Positions 6,621 through 9,230 of a stretch of 9,230 nt of DNA are shown piece by piece. Both the position numbers and the translations under genes were made by a program. Position 1 is the first letter of the stretch. Each line of letters begins with the position of its first letter. The DNA comes from Syntrophomonas sp. (GTDB taxonomy: Bacteria; Bacillota; Syntrophomonadia; Syntrophomonadales; Syntrophomonadaceae), in NCBI GenBank assembly GCA_028693695.1, contig JAQUUV010000069.1:1-9230 (forward strand). The letters run 5' to 3'. Below the pieces are notes generated by a model. That model did no database searches. It was not told the DNA's origin and saw only the letters and a program-made list of their open reading frames with translations.

Positions 6621-7054
6621 CTTCCTTTAACTAGACAATTTAGCGAAAGTAAATAATCCATAGTCATATATTCCCTATATTCAATATTAAGATTTTATTT
6701 CCTGCTGTAGATACGTTTAGGAGAATATCATTTTGTTTTGTTCCAAACAACATAAACAGTTACATGGTATAGGTGGAAATAAGTAAGTGCGGACCTTAAC
6801 AGAGCTTCATTAGCATATATAGGTAATTTGGGTAAGTAAGTTGAGATTACTAAAATTTACATTAAGGTAATTGTCTTGAAGTAGTCTAAAATTAATGAGA
6901 CGATATAAACCCCATAATGCTGATTTATAACCGTCGTCAAGGAGCTATGCCATTAATGAAATATTGAACATAAGGGGGGATAAGATTTCGTAATAACAAA
7001 GTAAGGCCGAAGGTGTTTACTGCGCACTACAGTTAATCATTATTGTTAATAACA
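6621..7054. other. Gene-free region between the lyase and the SLH protein gene
   Basis: About 430 AT-rich bases with stops in every frame and no frame I recognise. It should hold the lyase promoter (minus) and the promoter and leader of the SLH gene (plus), but I found no convincing -35/-10 pair on either strand. Minor structure includes a 6-base inverted repeat TTGTTT/AAACAA (6733-6738 and 6745-6750) and a bulged hairpin at 6899-6935. I see no tRNA-like fold, known riboswitch core or protein remnant. Confidence 0.6.
6899..6935 (+). other. Possible bulged hairpin in the SLH gene leader
   Basis: GACG and TATAAA (6899-6902, 6904-6909) can pair with TTTATA and CGTC (6924-6929, 6932-6935), leaving one and two unpaired bases and a 14-base loop. 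It lies about 135 bases before the SLH start codon. It is weak and AT-rich, with no T-tract, so it is unlikely to be a terminator. Confidence 0.25.
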
Positions 7055-7062
7055 GGGGAGGA
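7055..7062 (+). promoter_or_regulatory. Ribosome binding site that decides the TTG start of the SLH protein
   Basis: GGGGAGGA lies seven bases before the TTG at 7070. The longer frame starting with TTG at 7043 would bury this site in coding sequence and spoil the signal peptide. Confidence 0.8.
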
Positions 7063-7069
7063 AGACATT

Positions 7070-9166
7070 TTGAAGAAATATACAAAGTATAGCTGGTTAA
7101 TACTAGCGATGTTTATTTGGACTATAGCTTTTGGCATTACAACGCCTGCAGCTTATGCTAGTTCGGATTTAACTGACATTAATGGTCACTGGGCTCAGAG
7201 TCAAATTGAAAACTTAACTGCCCAGAATATCATAAGTGGTTACCCGGATGGCTATTTTAAACCGGACCAAACCATTACCAGAGCCGAGTTTACAGTCGTT
7301 TTGGTAAAGGCCTTTAAGTTGGAAGCCAATAACGGCGAGGATTTCACAGATACTGCCGACCACTGGGCTAAAGATTATATCGCCACCGCCAGTGCTTGTG
7401 GTATTGTAAACGGTTATGAAAATGGTTCATTTGGACCCAATGACCTAATTACCCGTGAACAGATGGCCGTTATGGTTGTCAAAGCTGCTAAGTTGGATAC
7501 AATCGCTACAGGAAAGGTATTTTCTGACGACGATAAGGTCTCGGCATGGGCAAAAAGCAGTGTTGATACCGCAAGCAGTTACAAGATAATTTCAGGTTAT
7601 CCAGATAATAGCTTTAAGCCTCAAGGAAGTGCTACGAGGGCTGAAGCAGTGGTAGTTATAGGTCAATCAATAATTCAAGCAGTACCGGGTGCAAAAGTAA
7701 CCGGCTTAGGTGTACTCCAGATGGGAGAGACCACCACAGCTACTGCAACAACCACAGAAGCAGGGGCAGGCGGGTGGACTTCAAGCGATCCGAGCGTTGC
7801 TATAGTTGATGTAAATGCTGGAATAGTGGCAGCATTAAAAGCTGGTACTACTACCATTAGCTACACCATTTCAACCAGTGGTAAGACAAATTCAAAAGAA
7901 ATGACGGTCTATCCAGAAGCAACCATAAATAATCCAAGCATCGGAGTAGTTCAAGTTGGTGCCGAAAGCGTAACACCTACCAGTTTTACAGCAGCAGATG
8001 GAACCGAGATTATTACATGGACATCCTCTGATATGAATAAAGCGACCATTGATGAAAAAACTGGAGTAATAACTGCAATAGATGCCGGCGATATAATCAT
8101 AGCTTATGAAGTAACCAAGGAAGCTACCGGTAAAATAGTTGTCAAAGGTAGCCTGGCCATCACAGTTGTGCCCGCAGTTGTACCGGGTGCAGAGATAACC
8201 GGATTAGGTCTACTCCAAATGGGAGAGACAACAACAGCTACAGCAGATACCATAGAACCAGGAGCAGGTGGCTGGACTTCAAGTAACCCCACCGTTGCTA
8301 CGGTTAACGCAACTACTGGATCAGTTGTAGCTTTAAAGAGCGGAACCACAAACATTGGCTACACTATCTCGACCAGTGCTAAAGTAAATTCAAAGGCAAT
8401 CACAGTATATGCAGAAGCAATAGTAAATAACCCAAGCATCAGAGTAGTACAAGTGGGTGCTGGAACCATAACACCTACAAGCTTTACACCAGCAGATTCG
8501 ACAGAGACGATATCATGGTTATCCACTGATACGGATAAAGCAAAAATTGATGAAACAACTGGAGTAATCACAGCAGTAGAGGCCGGCGATACAATCATAG
8601 CTTATGAAGTGACTAAGAAGTCCACCGGAAATATTGTTGCCAAAGGCAGTCTGGCAATCACAGTTATAGCAGCAGTGGTACCGGGTGCACCAGTTACCGG
8701 ATTGGGCGTACTACAGATGGGAGAGACTACCACCGCTACAGCTGCAACCACTGAAGTAGGAGATGGTGGTTGGACTTCAAGTAATCCGACCGTTGCAACG
8801 GTTGACAGCACAACTGGAGTAGTGACAGCATTAAAGGCAGGAACAACCAACATTAGCTACACTGTGTCAACCAGTGGTAATTTAAATTCAAAAGCAATCA
8901 CAGTATATGCAGTAGCAACAGTTAATAATCCAACCATCGGAGTAGTTCAAGTTGGTGCAGGAACTGTAAAACCTACAGGGTTTACTGCACCGAGAGCAAT
9001 CGATACGATTGCATGGACATCAAGTGATCCCACCAAAGCAACTGTTGATGTTGCAACAGGCGTAATCACACCGGTTGCGGCAGGTGACACAACTATTAGC
9101 TATACCGTCAAATATGGCAGTAGGATTATTGCTAAGGGCAGCATGGTTGTTGCCGTACAACCATAA
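7070..9166 (+). CDS. Secreted SLH-domain surface protein with six Ig-like (Big_2-type) modules
   Basis: A 698-residue exported protein. From the TTG at 7070 it begins MKKYTKYS, then a hydrophobic stretch (WLILAMFIWTIAFG, 9-22) and the cleavage context AAYA/SS after residue 30, a standard Sec signal peptide. Three SLH motifs follow at about 32-80, 91-140 and 150-201, each with a GYP/GYE..F.P turn and the anchor motif ITRAEF, ITREQM or ATRAEA; SLH domains hold proteins to pyruvylated cell-wall polysaccharide. From 205 to the end come three repeats of 166 residues, each opening VPGA.(V/I)TGLG(V/L)LQMGETTTAT. Each holds two Ig-like modules with the Big_2 signature W.SS(D/N)P..A.VD..TG.V.AL.AGTT.I.Y. 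Only one Cys is present and there is no C-terminal anchor, so attachment is N-terminal. It may be an S-layer component, adhesin or spacer; no enzyme domain is seen. It stands alone and ends just before a strong hairpin. Confidence 0.93.
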   Translation: MKKYTKYSWLILAMFIWTIAFGITTPAAYASSDLTDINGHWAQSQIENLTAQNIISGYPDGYFKPDQTITRAEFTVVLVKAFKLEANNGEDFTDTADHWAKDYIATASACGIVNGYENGSFGPNDLITREQMAVMVVKAAKLDTIATGKVFSDDDKVSAWAKSSVDTASSYKIISGYPDNSFKPQGSATRAEAVVVIGQSIIQAVPGAKVTGLGVLQMGETTTATATTTEAGAGGWTSSDPSVAIVDVNAGIVAALKAGTTTISYTISTSGKTNSKEMTVYPEATINNPSIGVVQVGAESVTPTSFTAADGTEIITWTSSDMNKATIDEKTGVITAIDAGDIIIAYEVTKEATGKIVVKGSLAITVVPAVVPGAEITGLGLLQMGETTTATADTIEPGAGGWTSSNPTVATVNATTGSVVALKSGTTNIGYTISTSAKVNSKAITVYAEAIVNNPSIRVVQVGAGTITPTSFTPADSTETISWLSTDTDKAKIDETTGVITAVEAGDTIIAYEVTKKSTGNIVAKGSLAITVIAAVVPGAPVTGLGVLQMGETTTATAATTEVGDGGWTSSNPTVATVDSTTGVVTALKAGTTNISYTVSTSGNLNSKAITVYAVATVNNPTIGVVQVGAGTVKPTGFTAPRAIDTIAWTSSDPTKATVDVATGVITPVAAGDTTISYTVKYGSRIIAKGSMVVAVQP
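7682..9166 (+). repeat. Three in-frame tandem repeats of 498 bases in the SLH protein gene
   Basis: Repeat units begin at 7682, 8180 and 8678, each at the codons for VPGA; the first two are exactly 498 bases and the last is 489 bases to the stop codon. Each unit encodes one A-type and one B-type Ig-like module. The A halves share TGLG(V/L)LQMGETTTAT and GWTSS. The B halves share NNP(S/T)I.VVQVGA and TGVIT. The exact period with many substitutions indicates old duplication of a two-module block rather than recent slippage. Confidence 0.9.
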
Positions 9167-9197
9167 ATTAATTCTGCAGGACAAATTTACTAAACAC

Positions 9198-9230
9198 CAA
9201 GGGTGCCCAAACATTTTTTGGGCACCCTTG
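9198..9230. terminator. Strong hairpin after the SLH gene, probable terminator
   Basis: CAAGGGTGCCCAAA (9198-9211) is perfectly complemented by TTTGGGCACCCTTG (9217-9230), a 14-base-pair stem with loop CATTT, 31 bases past the stop codon. The window ends at the last base of the stem, so the T-tract expected for a Rho-independent terminator cannot be seen. The stem may also extend further. Confidence 0.75.

Noticed and set aside
6940..6972. Short frame after AAGGAG at about 6939 (ATG CCA TTA ATG AAA TAT stop)
   Set aside because: Only six codons, with too short a spacing between ribosome site and ATG; no reason to think it is translated.
7043..7069. Upstream TTG start for the SLH protein
   Set aside because: It would place acidic residues before the signal peptide and put the ribosome binding site inside the coding region.
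7675..8853. Several antisense open frames with similar Val/Pro/Ala-rich sequences under the SLH gene
   Set aside because: Their mutual similarity follows from the 498-base repeats on the coding strand. They are low-complexity and have no start signals.
7682..9166. CRISPR-like or mobile repeat array
   Set aside because: The repeats are 498 bases, in frame, and encode Ig-like modules. There are no short palindromic repeats with unique spacers, and no transposase or terminal inverted repeats anywhere in the window.

Overview
The window looks like a piece of chromosome from an anaerobic, low-GC Gram-positive bacterium (Bacillota, Clostridia or Negativicutes). I infer this from the AT-rich sequence, strong GGAGG-type ribosome binding sites with many GTG and TTG starts, a PocR-domain sensor kinase, an iron-sulfur flavoprotein and an S-layer-homology (SLH) surface protein. 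I cannot name a genus from the sequence alone.

Layout. (1) Positions 3-947 hold the 3' part of a PAS sensor histidine kinase. It is followed 56 bases later, on the same strand, by a complete PocR-PAS-PAS histidine kinase (1004-3235). The two are tandem paralogues: positions 1-904 align without gaps to 2295-3198, and the last 349 bases of that alignment are identical. No response regulator lies nearby. (2) Positions 3308-4561 (minus) encode peptidase T, with a well-formed promoter that carries an inverted repeat. (3) Divergent from it, 4730-5560 (plus) encodes an iron-sulfur flavoprotein with an added C-terminal zinc-ribbon-like Cys4 module. (4) Positions 5568-5724 (minus) look like a deletion scar, with the start of a probable EamA/DMT-type permease gene joined to the last codons of a third histidine kinase. 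(5) Positions 5734-6606 (minus) encode an isocitrate lyase/PEP mutase superfamily enzyme of the PrpB / 2,3-dimethylmalate lyase type. (6) A 463-base stretch (6607-7069) has no gene that I can see and contains the SLH gene's leader. (7) Positions 7070-9166 (plus) encode a secreted protein with a signal peptide, three SLH motifs and six bacterial Ig-like (Big_2-like) modules in three 166-residue repeats. A strong hairpin closes the window.

The genes do not form one obvious pathway. The kinase pair is a sensory unit whose PocR domain probably binds a small molecule. PepT and the lyase are catabolic enzymes, the flavoprotein is a redox protein of unknown partner, and the SLH protein belongs to the cell surface. 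I found no new defence or mobile system. The most informative features are the mosaic kinase duplication, the two-gene deletion scar, the zinc-ribbon flavoprotein and the operator-like repeat at the pepT promoter.
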